Source of the DNA: a virus
DNA length: 64,000 nt
Virus record (IMG/VR): IMGVR_UViG_3300035698_012128
Location: 1 to 64,000 of that record
Direction: 5' to 3' (one strand)
In this document: positions 1 through 8,998 of the stretch, in pieces
How the letters are laid out: the number at the start of each line of letters is the position of its first letter
Numbering within the stretch: position 1 is the stretch's first letter
Translations under genes and position numbers: made by a program
The notes under the pieces: generated by a model
Told to the model about the DNA's origin: nothing
The model's input: the letters and a program-made list of their open reading frames with translations, nothing else
Databases searched by the model: none

Positions 1-563
1 ATAGTACAGGATATTTTAGTGGTGGAGTCTTTGAAAACGCAAGTGGCGTACCTGTGTTTTACTTGCGAGATGGTTCGGCAAGTACAAACAGAATAGCAAT
101 AAGTGGAGATGGTGATACTTATTTCAACGGAGGTAACGTAGGCATCGGAACACCGAGTCCAGACTCAAAACTGGAAATATCTGGAACTGGAGAACAAATA
201 TTAAAAATAACAAATACTACTAATTCAGTAGAAACTGTTTTGCGTTCACTAAACTCAGTAAATGAAGGTTGGGTAGGTACATTAACCAATCACCCTTTTA
301 GAATAGCAACGAATAACAATACGGCTATGTACATTGATGCTAGTCAAAACGTAGGAATAGGCACAACAACTCCAGACGCAACAGCGATACTAGACCTATC
401 TACAACAACGAAAGGACTAGGACTTCCAAGCTTAACAACGACACAAGTAAATGCAATAAGCAGCCCAAAGACGGGTTTAACGGTTTACAACAGCACAGAA
501 TCAACACTATGTTACTATAACGGGGCGGAGTGGAGAGTGGTTACATCAATAGCAATGCCTTAA
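1..563 (+). CDS. Tail fibre / adhesin C-terminus (5'-truncated)
   Basis: The reading frame is open from the window edge (first full codon at base 3) to a TAA at 561, so the gene starts outside. The protein carries two NVGIGTxTPD-type repeats and a C-terminal LPSLTTTQ...TGLTVYNSTES...YYNGAEWR block. Such blocks are common in phage tail fibres and surface proteins of Bacteroidota. Role inferred: distal tail fibre or receptor-binding structure. The GTG at base 54 is unlikely to be the true start because sensible coding continues upstream. Confidence 0.7.
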   Translation, partial: STGYFSGGVFENASGVPVFYLRDGSASTNRIAISGDGDTYFNGGNVGIGTPSPDSKLEISGTGEQILKITNTTNSVETVLRSLNSVNEGWVGTLTNHPFRIATNNNTAMYIDASQNVGIGTTTPDATAILDLSTTTKGLGLPSLTTTQVNAISSPKTGLTVYNSTESTLCYYNGAEWRVVTSIAMP

Positions 564-610
564 TATTGATATATTATGAGTAACAACATTCAATATAAAT
601 TAAAATAATA

Positions 611-627
611 ATATTTATTAATAAAAA
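611..627 (+). promoter_or_regulatory. Late-type promoter box (TATTTATTAATAAAAA)
   Basis: An ATATTTAT core followed by an A-rich run lies just upstream of the structural gene at 636. The same arrangement precedes the sheath, tube, gp26-like and tape-measure genes. Promoter assignment is inferred from recurrence. Confidence 0.45.
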
Positions 628-635
628 CAACAGAT

Positions 636-2051
636 ATGGCAGATGATAGAATACAAATAATACAATATCAGTCTAATATGACCGTCAATGGGGTTGAGGT
701 GCAAAAGTACAGATTAGTTCCTATAACTCCAGTATGGGCTTCAACCCCAACATTACTAAATGAGTATAATTATTATTGGAGGGAACAAAATAATACTTAC
801 TCAACTTCTACACCTTACAAAGAATGTAACGCTGTTAATAATGATAATAATTTTATCACAAAAGGAACACCAGGATATGAAAATATACTAGAAAATAATG
901 AATTACTAATTAAACGTTCACACATAGGCACTGGTTTGGTTTATTTTGAAGTTAAAGTAGCTAGATCTAGTTATCCTGATTTCCAGTTTGCTGTATCCAC
1001 ACACAGTACCAATGGTAATAGATACACATGCCCTGAAACCTTTAGAGATGTCTTTATTGACCCTAATGGTGTTGGTAAAGTAAATAATTATAATACATCT
1101 TCTGATTATTATTTAGGTAATGGTTCGGCGTATGTTTGTACTGTAGAAGATGATGGTTTATATAATCAACCATTATCAGGTGAAACTCCATTTAATTGGT
1201 GGTTTGGCCCCCCTTTCGGGAATAATTATACAAATAATGGTGGTGGAGCTCCTAATAATTCTCCAGAGGTAGTTGGAGGTGTTACGGTTAGGAAATTTAA
1301 CAATTATATTAATCGTGCATCTATGAATAATGAATTTGTTAGTAGGGATATTTTAGCCGTTATAGGAGCTATACCTTTTCAATGTAATGGAAATGGAACG
1401 TGTGGGTCTTATTCTGAGGTTAATGCTACTTGTCATGGATTTGCTTCTTTAGTATTAACTACCTCAGTATTAAATAAAACCAATACAACACCATCACCCA
1501 CCCCCACCCCCACAACTCCACCATTACCTTGCTTCCCCCTTTGTGAGGAATATATGATTACAAACAATAGTGGTACGTCAGTATCAGTAACATATGAAGA
1601 TTGTATAGAGGAAGAATATCAAGAAATACTAACAGCAAATGAATCTAAAATAATATGTAGAAAACCAACAGGAACGGTAATTACTAGAAATTTAACTGGT
1701 GCAGTAGTTGGTGATGCTACAATATCTTCTCAAGGTAATTGCATTAATTGCATACCATATGTTAATTCCATGGGGGGGACACCTATAATAGATACTAATA
1801 CTCATCTTCACACTAGGAGGTTGGATATTGTGTTTGATCCTATAACAAGAATTGTTACCGATAGATCTACATTTACCATGTTAGATACAAAACAATATAA
1901 GGTGGATGAAGGGGATTGGGAGTCACCCCCACTTAATAAAGATTTAACTAACCTTATCGGAAAAGATGTAACTATTTTTGTTAGATTTTTTACAAATAGC
2001 ACCCCATCTCAATTCCCAAACATGTTCACGGCTTTTATAAATAATAGATAA
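636..2051 (+). CDS. Putative tail / adhesin protein with Thr-Pro linker
   Basis: A 471 aa protein of unrecognised family. The N-terminal ~280 residues are rich in Asn, Tyr and Gly and contain several Cys (CPETF, CNGNGTCGS, CHGF). A low-complexity PSPTPTPTTPP linker near residue 290 leads to a Cys-containing C-terminal domain. Linkers of this kind recur in the next gene and in the hub protein, so it is probably a multi-domain virion surface protein. It sits one base ahead of the next structural gene. The ATG follows an A-rich leader without a Shine-Dalgarno sequence. Confidence 0.55.
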   Translation: MADDRIQIIQYQSNMTVNGVEVQKYRLVPITPVWASTPTLLNEYNYYWREQNNTYSTSTPYKECNAVNNDNNFITKGTPGYENILENNELLIKRSHIGTGLVYFEVKVARSSYPDFQFAVSTHSTNGNRYTCPETFRDVFIDPNGVGKVNNYNTSSDYYLGNGSAYVCTVEDDGLYNQPLSGETPFNWWFGPPFGNNYTNNGGGAPNNSPEVVGGVTVRKFNNYINRASMNNEFVSRDILAVIGAIPFQCNGNGTCGSYSEVNATCHGFASLVLTTSVLNKTNTTPSPTPTPTTPPLPCFPLCEEYMITNNSGTSVSVTYEDCIEEEYQEILTANESKIICRKPTGTVITRNLTGAVVGDATISSQGNCINCIPYVNSMGGTPIIDTNTHLHTRRLDIVFDPITRIVTDRSTFTMLDTKQYKVDEGDWESPPLNKDLTNLIGKDVTIFVRFFTNSTPSQFPNMFTAFINNR

Positions 2052-2052
2052 T

Positions 2053-4575
2053 ATGGCAACACAAATAACGATAACAACAACCCCTATTTGGTTTAACCCT
2101 CAATTATATAGGGGGCATAATGTAACAGAAGTATTTCCTGATTATGATATACCATCTAACAAATGGGCATCTTGGAACGCTACAGATAATATTCATTTAG
2201 TTAAGAGTCCAACATATTTAGGTTGGAAATACATAGATGATTCTGCGGCTGGTATATCATATCCTCGAAAGCCAGGAACAGAGGAAACATTATATATATA
2301 TGATGGTACTTTTAATACTGTTGCTAATAATTTAGATCCATCATGGGCTGGAGTGCAAGCTCATTGGATAACAGCATCTAACGATGCTATGGCAAATGAT
2401 ATAGCTGGAAATTATATAGATCTCCTAAATCGTTCGGCAAAATGTATTTTTCTTAATGGAGAATTTAATCAGGGTGTTGATAATACAACCAGGGACGAGA
2501 ATGGAGATACTGATTCTGATAAATTTAATAGAGTAGTAAATAAATTGGGAGAGAGATTCAAACTCCTATACCCAGATAAAATATTAGGATGGTGGCAAGG
2601 TAGTCATTATGATGCTAATAGATTTTTTAATTTCTTTAGTAATGATGATTATGTAGCTCATTATTCATCTCCTATACCCCAAAATTATGAATTCGCGAAT
2701 TATGGTATATCATTTGCCGATGGTTATGGTCAAGGGGCCGATAGAGGGGGAGATGTATTATATAGTATGACCCAGTATGGAGAAGCTCCTAGATACTTAG
2801 ATAATGATATTAATTACATAACGACATGGTGGGAACAACAAGAAAATCAGAATGGTACCCCTTATTTTTATAGAGATATACCAAATGTTGGGGTTAAAGC
2901 ATTCTTCATAAGAACAGCTAAATCGGCTTGCTTATGTTTTAATGCCGCACTAGCTTCATTTACCTACCTTAACGGGGTGGATATTTGGGGAACTAGTTTT
3001 AATTATAATAAAGATAATAATACTTATTATTTAGCAGATAATGATAGGAATGTTGGGGATTATAATTCATATTTTTATGAGTGGAATAACCACCAAACTA
3101 ATTGGTTTATGTTAGCTATGTATTTTACCTCATTACCTGAAGTAAAGACATTAATTGAATTAAGAAACCAATGGACCTTACCTGAATTTGAATGGGAAGG
3201 TAGTATTATATCAGGAAACCATAGATACCCATCATATGGTAGGAGATTTGCAGTAAATACACACGGATTACCAATAGTTAGAGTACAATATAGCAATGAT
3301 ACATCAGAATGTTTGATATTTGCATGTTACCCATGTAACCCAGATGCAACATCTAAAAGTACAGTAAGAGTATTTGATGACGTAACAGGATTAAATACTA
3401 GTATTGAATTAATAGGTGGGTGGGCTAAATTAGAACACATTAAAAATATAAATGATGGGGATGGAACAACACCTACACCCACACCAACATTAACCCCAAC
3501 ACCAACTAATGGAGGTGGTAATGGAGCACCAAATAATTTAGAAAATAATGCTGTTATAGGATACTGGAATTCATATCCTCTTAAAACAATAAATTTACCT
3601 TCATCTAACACAGACCAATACTTTATATTCCAAGAGGTAACAGCAGACTATAATAATTTATATGAACCCGATGTATATGAATCATTGATACCAAGAGGTA
3701 AAAATATAATAACCGAAAATTCAGTAACATTCACAGAAGGATATGATTCAGGATTATATAGTTTATTATCTGGTGGTAATTCAGGAAAGGGGGGATTATT
3801 AACTCCTTCTGGTTTACCGCTACCTGACCAACATAATTATGATTATATAGAACAGTATGATGAGGATAATGATATAACCCAACCATTTTGGGTACAGTCA
3901 GTAATTAATTCGTGTTCTATATTACAAGACGGTACTGTAACTGGTGAGTGGAGCCCTGGTGATATTAGTTACCCAACACAAATAAAGATATTTAACAATA
4001 TTAATGATACACCTACGAGGTGGGTTATACAGAATTTAAATAACCAATTCCCAACATCTTATGAAGGGGATTTAGTAGATGATATATTCATATTTAGAGG
4101 TCCGTGGTATATATATAATTACGGTACATCTATAAACCCACACACATCATCACTCAATTATGTAAATGATGGGTGTATATATATACCGGATGATTACCCA
4201 AATAGTGAAAATTCACAGGGGGGTTTATTAGGTCCAAATACTTCTAGTATTACAGATGATTTACTTTCTAGAGGGTATGTATCTATTATAGCAGATGATG
4301 GTTATGATACCCCTCTTCAAATTAAATATACTAACACTGAATCTACTTCAACTTGTCCTGAATCCGAATCTTCTTTAAGTTATAGTAATGGTAGTACAGA
4401 TGCTGCTCCCTTAGGTGTTGGTTCTGTATTATCATCTACCACAGATAGTGTAACTCCTTTTAAATCTGGTTCTTATACATTACTAGTAGATGGAGTGTTT
4501 TATGTAGTTGTAACTGATGATAATGGTGTAGTATTATCCATATCGTCTTGTAGTGGTAATGCAGATCCTATTTAA
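2053..4575 (+). CDS. Putative tail fibre protein with glycan-hydrolase-like N-terminal domain
   Basis: 840 aa. The first ~470 residues are Trp/Tyr-rich and read like a TIM-barrel glycoside-hydrolase-like fold (segments such as LGWWQGSHYDANRFF, INYITTWWEQQ, YLNGVDIWGTSF); this is a judgement by eye. A TPTPTPTLTPTPT linker near residues 475-490 leads to a ~350-residue C-terminal region with no recognised family. Position among fibre genes and ahead of the tail operon suggests a receptor-binding or depolymerase fibre. The catalytic residues are not identified, so enzymatic activity is unproven. Confidence 0.5.
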   Translation: MATQITITTTPIWFNPQLYRGHNVTEVFPDYDIPSNKWASWNATDNIHLVKSPTYLGWKYIDDSAAGISYPRKPGTEETLYIYDGTFNTVANNLDPSWAGVQAHWITASNDAMANDIAGNYIDLLNRSAKCIFLNGEFNQGVDNTTRDENGDTDSDKFNRVVNKLGERFKLLYPDKILGWWQGSHYDANRFFNFFSNDDYVAHYSSPIPQNYEFANYGISFADGYGQGADRGGDVLYSMTQYGEAPRYLDNDINYITTWWEQQENQNGTPYFYRDIPNVGVKAFFIRTAKSACLCFNAALASFTYLNGVDIWGTSFNYNKDNNTYYLADNDRNVGDYNSYFYEWNNHQTNWFMLAMYFTSLPEVKTLIELRNQWTLPEFEWEGSIISGNHRYPSYGRRFAVNTHGLPIVRVQYSNDTSECLIFACYPCNPDATSKSTVRVFDDVTGLNTSIELIGGWAKLEHIKNINDGDGTTPTPTPTLTPTPTNGGGNGAPNNLENNAVIGYWNSYPLKTINLPSSNTDQYFIFQEVTADYNNLYEPDVYESLIPRGKNIITENSVTFTEGYDSGLYSLLSGGNSGKGGLLTPSGLPLPDQHNYDYIEQYDEDNDITQPFWVQSVINSCSILQDGTVTGEWSPGDISYPTQIKIFNNINDTPTRWVIQNLNNQFPTSYEGDLVDDIFIFRGPWYIYNYGTSINPHTSSLNYVNDGCIYIPDDYPNSENSQGGLLGPNTSSITDDLLSRGYVSIIADDGYDTPLQIKYTNTESTSTCPESESSLSYSNGSTDAAPLGVGSVLSSTTDSVTPFKSGSYTLLVDGVFYVVVTDDNGVVLSISSCSGNADPI

Positions 4576-4588
4576 TTTAAAATTTATT

Positions 4589-4606
4589 TTATATATTTAT
4601 ATATGG
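4589..4606 (+). promoter_or_regulatory. Late-type promoter box (TATATATTTATATATG)
   Basis: A TATATTTATA core followed by an A-rich leader (aaaacaaaaaatg) upstream of 4627. It matches the boxes before the sheath and tube genes. Confidence 0.5.
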
Positions 4607-4626
4607 ATAAAAACAAAAAATGAAAA

Positions 4627-5070
4627 ATGAAAAAAACAAAAAGCTTATTATTACATCAAATCGATTTGTTAGGTTATGAAATATACGGAGTACCTGACCC
4701 AACCACTAAAATTAATACTGGTGGTATATTATCTAATGAATGTTCTTTATTATTAAAATATAACATACATTCTATAGGTAATACCATTAGGAAAGACAGG
4801 GAAATATTAGGTGATTTAAGGAATGAATTAATCAAAAAATATGGGGATAAAGATAAAGAAGGAAATGTAGCTATATTTCATGTATTATTGGATCCTAAAG
4901 ATGAGAATAAAACCATCCCAAATCCAAAACTCGAATTATTTAATAAGGAATTAAAAAAACTATTAGACAAAGAGATATCATTTGAGTATGATGAAATAGA
5001 TATAAACGATTACAAGAATATCAAAACTACTGAGTTTTATCCAATCCTCTTCTCTTTAAGTTATGAATAA
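4627..5070 (+). CDS. Hypothetical protein in tail gene cluster
   Basis: 147 aa with no recognised domain. It opens with a basic MKKTKSLLLHQIDLLGYE segment and is mixed alpha/beta in composition. It overlaps the next gene by 8 bases, so the two are probably co-translated. The late-type promoter and its position just upstream of the sheath suggest a virion or assembly role. Confidence 0.6.
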   Translation: MKKTKSLLLHQIDLLGYEIYGVPDPTTKINTGGILSNECSLLLKYNIHSIGNTIRKDREILGDLRNELIKKYGDKDKEGNVAIFHVLLDPKDENKTIPNPKLELFNKELKKLLDKEISFEYDEIDINDYKNIKTTEFYPILFSLSYE

Positions 5071-5290
5071 GTTTAGTAATATTGTGAGGGCTTGGGTCAT
5101 ATCTTTAGACCCAAGTCCAGAACAACAAGAAATAGCAGAATCTAGGATAAACATATGTGATGGTTGTGAATTAAAAAGTTATAATAAATTTCTTGACCTG
5201 TGGTATTGTGGTGGATGTAATTGTCCTTTAAAGAAAAAAATATATACAAGTAAAAAAGAAGATTGCCCTAAAAAAATATGGATAAAATAA
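5063..5290 (+). CDS. Small zinc-ribbon protein
   Basis: 75 aa with a CxGC motif near residue 34, a CGGCNCP motif near residue 53 and a later Cys, a pattern fitting one zinc ribbon. The N-terminal half is helical (LDPSPEQQEIAESR). No specific function is recognised. It overlaps its neighbours on both sides by 8-13 bases within the pre-sheath operon. Confidence 0.6.
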   Translation: MNKFSNIVRAWVISLDPSPEQQEIAESRINICDGCELKSYNKFLDLWYCGGCNCPLKKKIYTSKKEDCPKKIWIK

Positions 5291-5535
5291 CCCCAGAAGA
5301 ATTTAATAAAATCAATAAAATCATTGATGATTTTCATAAATCTATATATGATTTAGGTGATGTGGATTATAATATTAAGTTACTAAAAAACAGAATAGAA
5401 GAACTTAGTTCGGAAAAAAATGATATATTAAATAGTATTAATAATTTAAAAATAGAAGAAGATTCCGTATTGAGATCGTTAAAAAGTAAGTACCCTAACA
5501 AAAATATAAACATCCAAACTGGTGTGATTGAATAG
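5278..5535 (+). CDS. Small coiled-coil protein
   Basis: 85 aa, almost entirely heptad-like (IDDFHKSIYDLG, NRIEELSSEKNDILN), predicted coiled coil. Overlaps the zinc-ribbon gene by 13 bases and is the last gene before the sheath. Function unknown; a scaffold or assembly helper would fit the position. Confidence 0.6.
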   Translation: MDKITPEEFNKINKIIDDFHKSIYDLGDVDYNIKLLKNRIEELSSEKNDILNSINNLKIEEDSVLRSLKSKYPNKNINIQTGVIE

Positions 5536-5573
5536 AACTCTATATGCGTTTCTTAATTTTAACAAAAATATTT

Positions 5574-5590
5574 AATATTTATATTTGAAT
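5574..5590 (+). promoter_or_regulatory. Late-type promoter of the tail sheath gene
   Basis: A TAATATTTATATTTGAA box followed by an A-rich leader 20-30 bases before the sheath ATG. Confidence 0.5.
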
Positions 5591-5608
5591 AAAAAAAGAA
5601 GCAATTAA

Positions 5609-7333
5609 ATGACAGAACAAATTATATCTCCTGGAGTTTTCACTAATGAAAACGATAAATCTATCATCCAGAGAGGCCCTCAAGTTGCCGGTGCTGCTGT
5701 TGTTGGTCCTACTGCTAAAGGTAGACCATTAGTACCTACAGTAGTTACATCATACAGTGAATACCAATCTATATTTGGGGAAACATTCAAATCTGGTAGT
5801 CAATATTACGAATATTTCACATCATTAGCGGCTAAAGAATATTTTAGTGGTGGAGGTGATTCATTATTAGTAACTAAAGTAGTAAGTGGTTCAGTATATA
5901 ATACATATGCCGACGCTAATTTACCTAAATCAGGTTCATCCTCTCATACATTAGGGAATTCTTCATTCACCTTAGAATCTTTATCTTTTGGGGATGATAT
6001 GAATAATAGTGGTTCTATGGGTAGTGGAGGTACTTTAAATGATGGTAATTCAACTAATATTAGATGGGAAGTATCAGGTGTTAATTATACTGAAGGAACA
6101 TTCAGTTTAGTTATTAGAAGAGGTGATGATACAACATCAAACCCTAATATCTTAGAAACTTATAATAACCTAACATTAGATCCAAATGACGCGAATTATG
6201 TATCTCGTGTGATCGGAGATTCAAGACCAGTATATGTTGCCGAAAGTGGTGATGAAGGTGCTTATGTTACTTATGAAGGTTCATACCCCAATGCAAGTAA
6301 TTACGTTAGAATCAAAAATGTAAAACAAACAATTGTAGATTCATACGATAATGAAGGTGATTTTAAATCAGCAGCCAATAAACAATATTTACCTGACATA
6401 GGAAGTGGGTCATTTGGTGGAGCTTTTAGTGGGGGTGTAGCATCTACAAGTAGAGAACAATTAATGTTTGAAAATATAACACCCACTAATAATCAAGGAT
6501 ATACAGTAGGTGAATACAGATTGGGGTTAAGTCTTCTATCAAATAAAGAAGAATATGATTTTAATGTATTATTATGTCCTGGTTTATTTATGGATAGTAC
6601 ATTAATATCAGTATGTGAAAGTAGAGGAGATGCCTTTGCTATTGTTGATCCAACTATATATGGTGCAACAAAAACAGCCGTAATAACAGCTGCTGCTGGT
6701 TCATCATCTAGTTACGCAGGTGTCTATTGGCCTTGGGTACAAATATATAGTTCAAATTTAGGAAAATCAGTTTGGGTCCCAGCATCAACTGTGATGGGTG
6801 GAGTATTCGCATTTAATGATAATGTAGGAGGTATTTGGGCCGCACCCGCAGGGTTAACTAGAGGTGGGATTGGTTCTATAATTAGAGCAGAAAAAAAAGT
6901 ATCTTCATCTTCACGAGATAAATTATATAACGCTAATGTCAATGTATTAGCCAGTTTTCCTGGTGAAGGAGTTGTATCATATGGCCAAAAAACACTACAA
7001 AAAAGAAAAACATCTTTAAATAGAATTAATGTCAGACGATTGTTAAATGATATGAAAAGATTTGTTACTATTGTAGGTAGAGGAATTGTTTTTGAGCCTA
7101 ATACAACAGTAACAAGAAATAAATTTCTTAATAAAATAAATCCAAAGCTAGATTCATTGGTTCAAAACCAAGGTTTGTATGCTTACAAAGTGGTGATGGA
7201 TGATTCAAATAATACAGCAGAAGTGATTGATAGAAATCAGTTGTTAGGTCACATTTATGTACAACCTACAAGAACTGCTGAATTTATTGTATTAGATTTC
7301 ACATTACAACCAACAGGAACGGAATTCCTTTAA
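5609..7333 (+). CDS. Tail sheath protein (T4 gp18-like)
   Basis: 574 aa. The N-terminus ISPGVFTNENDKS followed by VAGAAVVGPTAKGRP and the Y..IFGE segment is the classic contractile sheath start. The C-terminal region has RRLLNDMKR and ends with a beta segment (EFIVLDFTLQPTGTEFL) typical of sheath termini that weave neighbouring subunits together. It forms the contractile outer tube around gp19. Slightly shorter than T4 gp18 (659 aa), as in many related phages. It is followed directly by the tube gene, the usual order. Confidence 0.95.
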   Translation: MTEQIISPGVFTNENDKSIIQRGPQVAGAAVVGPTAKGRPLVPTVVTSYSEYQSIFGETFKSGSQYYEYFTSLAAKEYFSGGGDSLLVTKVVSGSVYNTYADANLPKSGSSSHTLGNSSFTLESLSFGDDMNNSGSMGSGGTLNDGNSTNIRWEVSGVNYTEGTFSLVIRRGDDTTSNPNILETYNNLTLDPNDANYVSRVIGDSRPVYVAESGDEGAYVTYEGSYPNASNYVRIKNVKQTIVDSYDNEGDFKSAANKQYLPDIGSGSFGGAFSGGVASTSREQLMFENITPTNNQGYTVGEYRLGLSLLSNKEEYDFNVLLCPGLFMDSTLISVCESRGDAFAIVDPTIYGATKTAVITAAAGSSSSYAGVYWPWVQIYSSNLGKSVWVPASTVMGGVFAFNDNVGGIWAAPAGLTRGGIGSIIRAEKKVSSSSRDKLYNANVNVLASFPGEGVVSYGQKTLQKRKTSLNRINVRRLLNDMKRFVTIVGRGIVFEPNTTVTRNKFLNKINPKLDSLVQNQGLYAYKVVMDDSNNTAEVIDRNQLLGHIYVQPTRTAEFIVLDFTLQPTGTEFL

Positions 7334-7338
7334 TAAGT

Positions 7339-7352
7339 AATATATTTATAAT
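7339..7352 (+). promoter_or_regulatory. Late-type promoter of the tail tube gene
   Basis: AATATATTTATAATAAAA lies between sheath and tube. A separate promoter would let the tube be made at its own level. Confidence 0.5.
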
Positions 7353-7374
7353 AAAAATATTAAAACAAAGATAA

Positions 7375-7860
7375 ATGGCAATATTAGATTCAAATGAAAT
7401 GATGTTTCGTAGTTTCGAACCTCAAGTGGCTAATAGATTTATAATGTATATAGATGGTATCCCATCATATCTTATAAAGAAAACTAGTGCACCCGGTTTC
7501 GACGCAGGTGAAATTAAATTAGATCACATAAACACATACAGGAAAATAAAGGGGAAAATAGAATGGGACGACATGAATCTTTCATTATATAATCCTATAA
7601 CTCCTTCTGGAGCTCAGTCAGTAATGGAATGGGCTAGATTAGCTCACGAATCCGTGACTGGAAGAGATGGTTATTCTGACTTTTATAAGAAGGATATAGT
7701 AATTAATGTCTTAGGACCTGTTGGTGATGTTATTAGTGAATGGATTATCAAAGGAGCATATGTGAAAAATGCCAAATTTGGTGAATTTGATTGGGCTGAT
7801 GATCAGTACATGAGTATTGATGTAACAATTGCTATGGATTATTGTGTATTAAATTACTAA
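7375..7860 (+). CDS. Tail tube protein (T4 gp19-like)
   Basis: 161 aa, the usual length for gp19. Motifs: F.PQVANRFIMYIDGIPSYLIKK..APGF near the N-terminus, and the beta strand pattern KIEWDDMNLSLYNP, both characteristic of the Phage_T4_gp19 family. It polymerises into the inner tube through which DNA passes. Lies directly after the sheath and before a strong intrinsic terminator. Confidence 0.95.
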   Translation: MAILDSNEMMFRSFEPQVANRFIMYIDGIPSYLIKKTSAPGFDAGEIKLDHINTYRKIKGKIEWDDMNLSLYNPITPSGAQSVMEWARLAHESVTGRDGYSDFYKKDIVINVLGPVGDVISEWIIKGAYVKNAKFGEFDWADDQYMSIDVTIAMDYCVLNY

Positions 7861-7880
7861 TATTCATTATATAATATTAA

Positions 7881-7920
7881 ATCTCCTACTACCACTTTAT
7901 TGTGGAGTAGGATTTTTTTA
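7881..7920 (+). terminator. Rho-independent terminator after the tail tube gene
   Basis: An inverted repeat (CCTACTaCC / GGAGTAGG) around a ten-base loop is followed by ATTTTTTT. It separates sheath-tube transcription from the chaperone and tape-measure operon. Confidence 0.85.
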
Positions 7921-7934
7921 TATATTTATATATG
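7920..7934 (+). promoter_or_regulatory. Late-type promoter of the gp26-like/tape-measure operon
   Basis: TATATTTATATATGAAAAC immediately follows the terminator T-run and precedes the ATG at 7957. Confidence 0.5.
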
Positions 7935-7956
7935 AAAACAAAAAACAAGTTATTTT

Positions 7957-8730
7957 ATGAGTGAATTAAATATACCTATAGAAACTATTGATCTACCATC
8001 TCAAGGTAGGGGGTATGGGGTAGACAATCTATTAAGTTCTGGAGTTATTGATGTTGGTTATATGACTGCTCGTCATGAAGATATACTAACAAACAAAAAT
8101 TACATAAACAATGGTACAGTAATTGATAAATTACTTATATCTTTGATAAAATCTAAAATTAATTATGAAGATTTATTATTAGGAGATAAAGATGCTATAA
8201 TGTTTGCAGTCAGAATATTAGGATATGGAAAAGATTATCCAATGTCATTCTACAACAAAGACACAGATCAAAATGAAGACACAGTTATTGATTTATCCAA
8301 GATAGAGGCTAAGCCTCTTCACCCAGACTTTGAAAATGCTAAATCAAATAATTTTAAATACCAACTCCCTCAATCAGGAACTAACATAACAATTAAATTA
8401 TTAACTCAGAAAGATAATAGAATAATAGAATCCGAAATTAAAGGATTATCAAAAATAGATAACAAAGCTTCTTATTCAGGTTCTACTAGATTAAAACATA
8501 TTATTACTTCAGTAGATGGGAACGACGATTTAAAAACGATAAGAGAATTTGTCGACAATAGCCTCAGAGCATTAGATGCCCTCGCTTTACGTAATTATTA
8601 TTCATTAATTAATCCCGGGATCAATTTAAAGGTAGATATAATTAAAAAGGATGAAAATGATGAAATCACTTACACAGAGGAGGGTGTAGACCTTAAAATA
8701 GGTCTTCGATTTTTTTGGCCTGAATTATGA
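7957..8730 (+). CDS. gp26-like baseplate/tail assembly protein (frameshift zero-frame product)
   Basis: 257 aa. The start (IDLPSQGRGYG...SSGVIDVGYMTARHEDIL) and the R..NYEDLLLGDKDAIMFAVRILGYG segment match the T4_baseplate (gp26) family. It lies immediately upstream of the tape measure, the position of tail-assembly chaperones in other phages. The ORF ends 12 codons into an overlap with a second ORF in the +1 frame, at a CGA-TTT-TTT-TGG stretch (8707-8718), so a longer fusion product is likely. Inferred role: hub/tail assembly. Confidence 0.8.
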   Translation: MSELNIPIETIDLPSQGRGYGVDNLLSSGVIDVGYMTARHEDILTNKNYINNGTVIDKLLISLIKSKINYEDLLLGDKDAIMFAVRILGYGKDYPMSFYNKDTDQNEDTVIDLSKIEAKPLHPDFENAKSNNFKYQLPQSGTNITIKLLTQKDNRIIESEIKGLSKIDNKASYSGSTRLKHIITSVDGNDDLKTIREFVDNSLRALDALALRNYYSLINPGINLKVDIIKKDENDEITYTEEGVDLKIGLRFFWPEL

Positions 8731-8959
8731 TTATAGGAAAAATGTTTTTGATCAAATACATAATATAGTATACCACGGTAATGGGGGGTATGATTGGAAT
8801 ACTGTGTATAACATGCCTGTGTGGTTGAGGAAGTATACATTTAAGATGATTGAAGAATATAATTCTAAATCACCAGACGATGATAATACAAAACCTACAC
8901 CAAAAAAACCTCAACATATTATGAGACCCTCTATAGATTACTCATCAATTTCTAAATAG
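8702..8959 (+). CDS. Frameshift extension of the gp26-like protein (gp51/GT-like, 3' part)
   Basis: This frame opens after a TAG at 8699 and runs to a TAG at 8957. It encodes YDYRKNVFDQIHNIVYH, GGYDWNTVYNMP and WLRKYTFKMIEEY, a gp51/tail-chaperone-like sequence. The first in-frame ATG (8813) falls inside the conserved part, so independent initiation would lose its N-terminal half. A +1 shift at the T-run (8710-8716) would fuse it to the upstream protein, giving ~333 residues. The arrangement resembles lambda G/GT. Direction and site of shift are inferred from frame alone. Confidence 0.65.
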   Translation, partial: VFDFFGLNYDYRKNVFDQIHNIVYHGNGGYDWNTVYNMPVWLRKYTFKMIEEYNSKSPDDDNTKPTPKKPQHIMRPSIDYSSISK

Positions 8960-8971
8960 TAATATAGCTAT

Positions 8972-8985
8972 AGATATTTATACGA
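8972..8985 (+). promoter_or_regulatory. Late-type promoter of the tape-measure gene
   Basis: TAGATATTTATACGAAAA with an A-rich leader to the ATG at 8999. Confidence 0.45.
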
Positions 8986-8998
8986 AAATAATATTAAA

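Noticed and set aside
3327-3611. Opposite-strand ORF with Pro/Val-Gly repeats
   Set aside because: It is the shadow of the Thr-Pro linker in the fibre gene. All other minus-strand ORFs seen likewise lie opposite well-supported genes and lack upstream signals.
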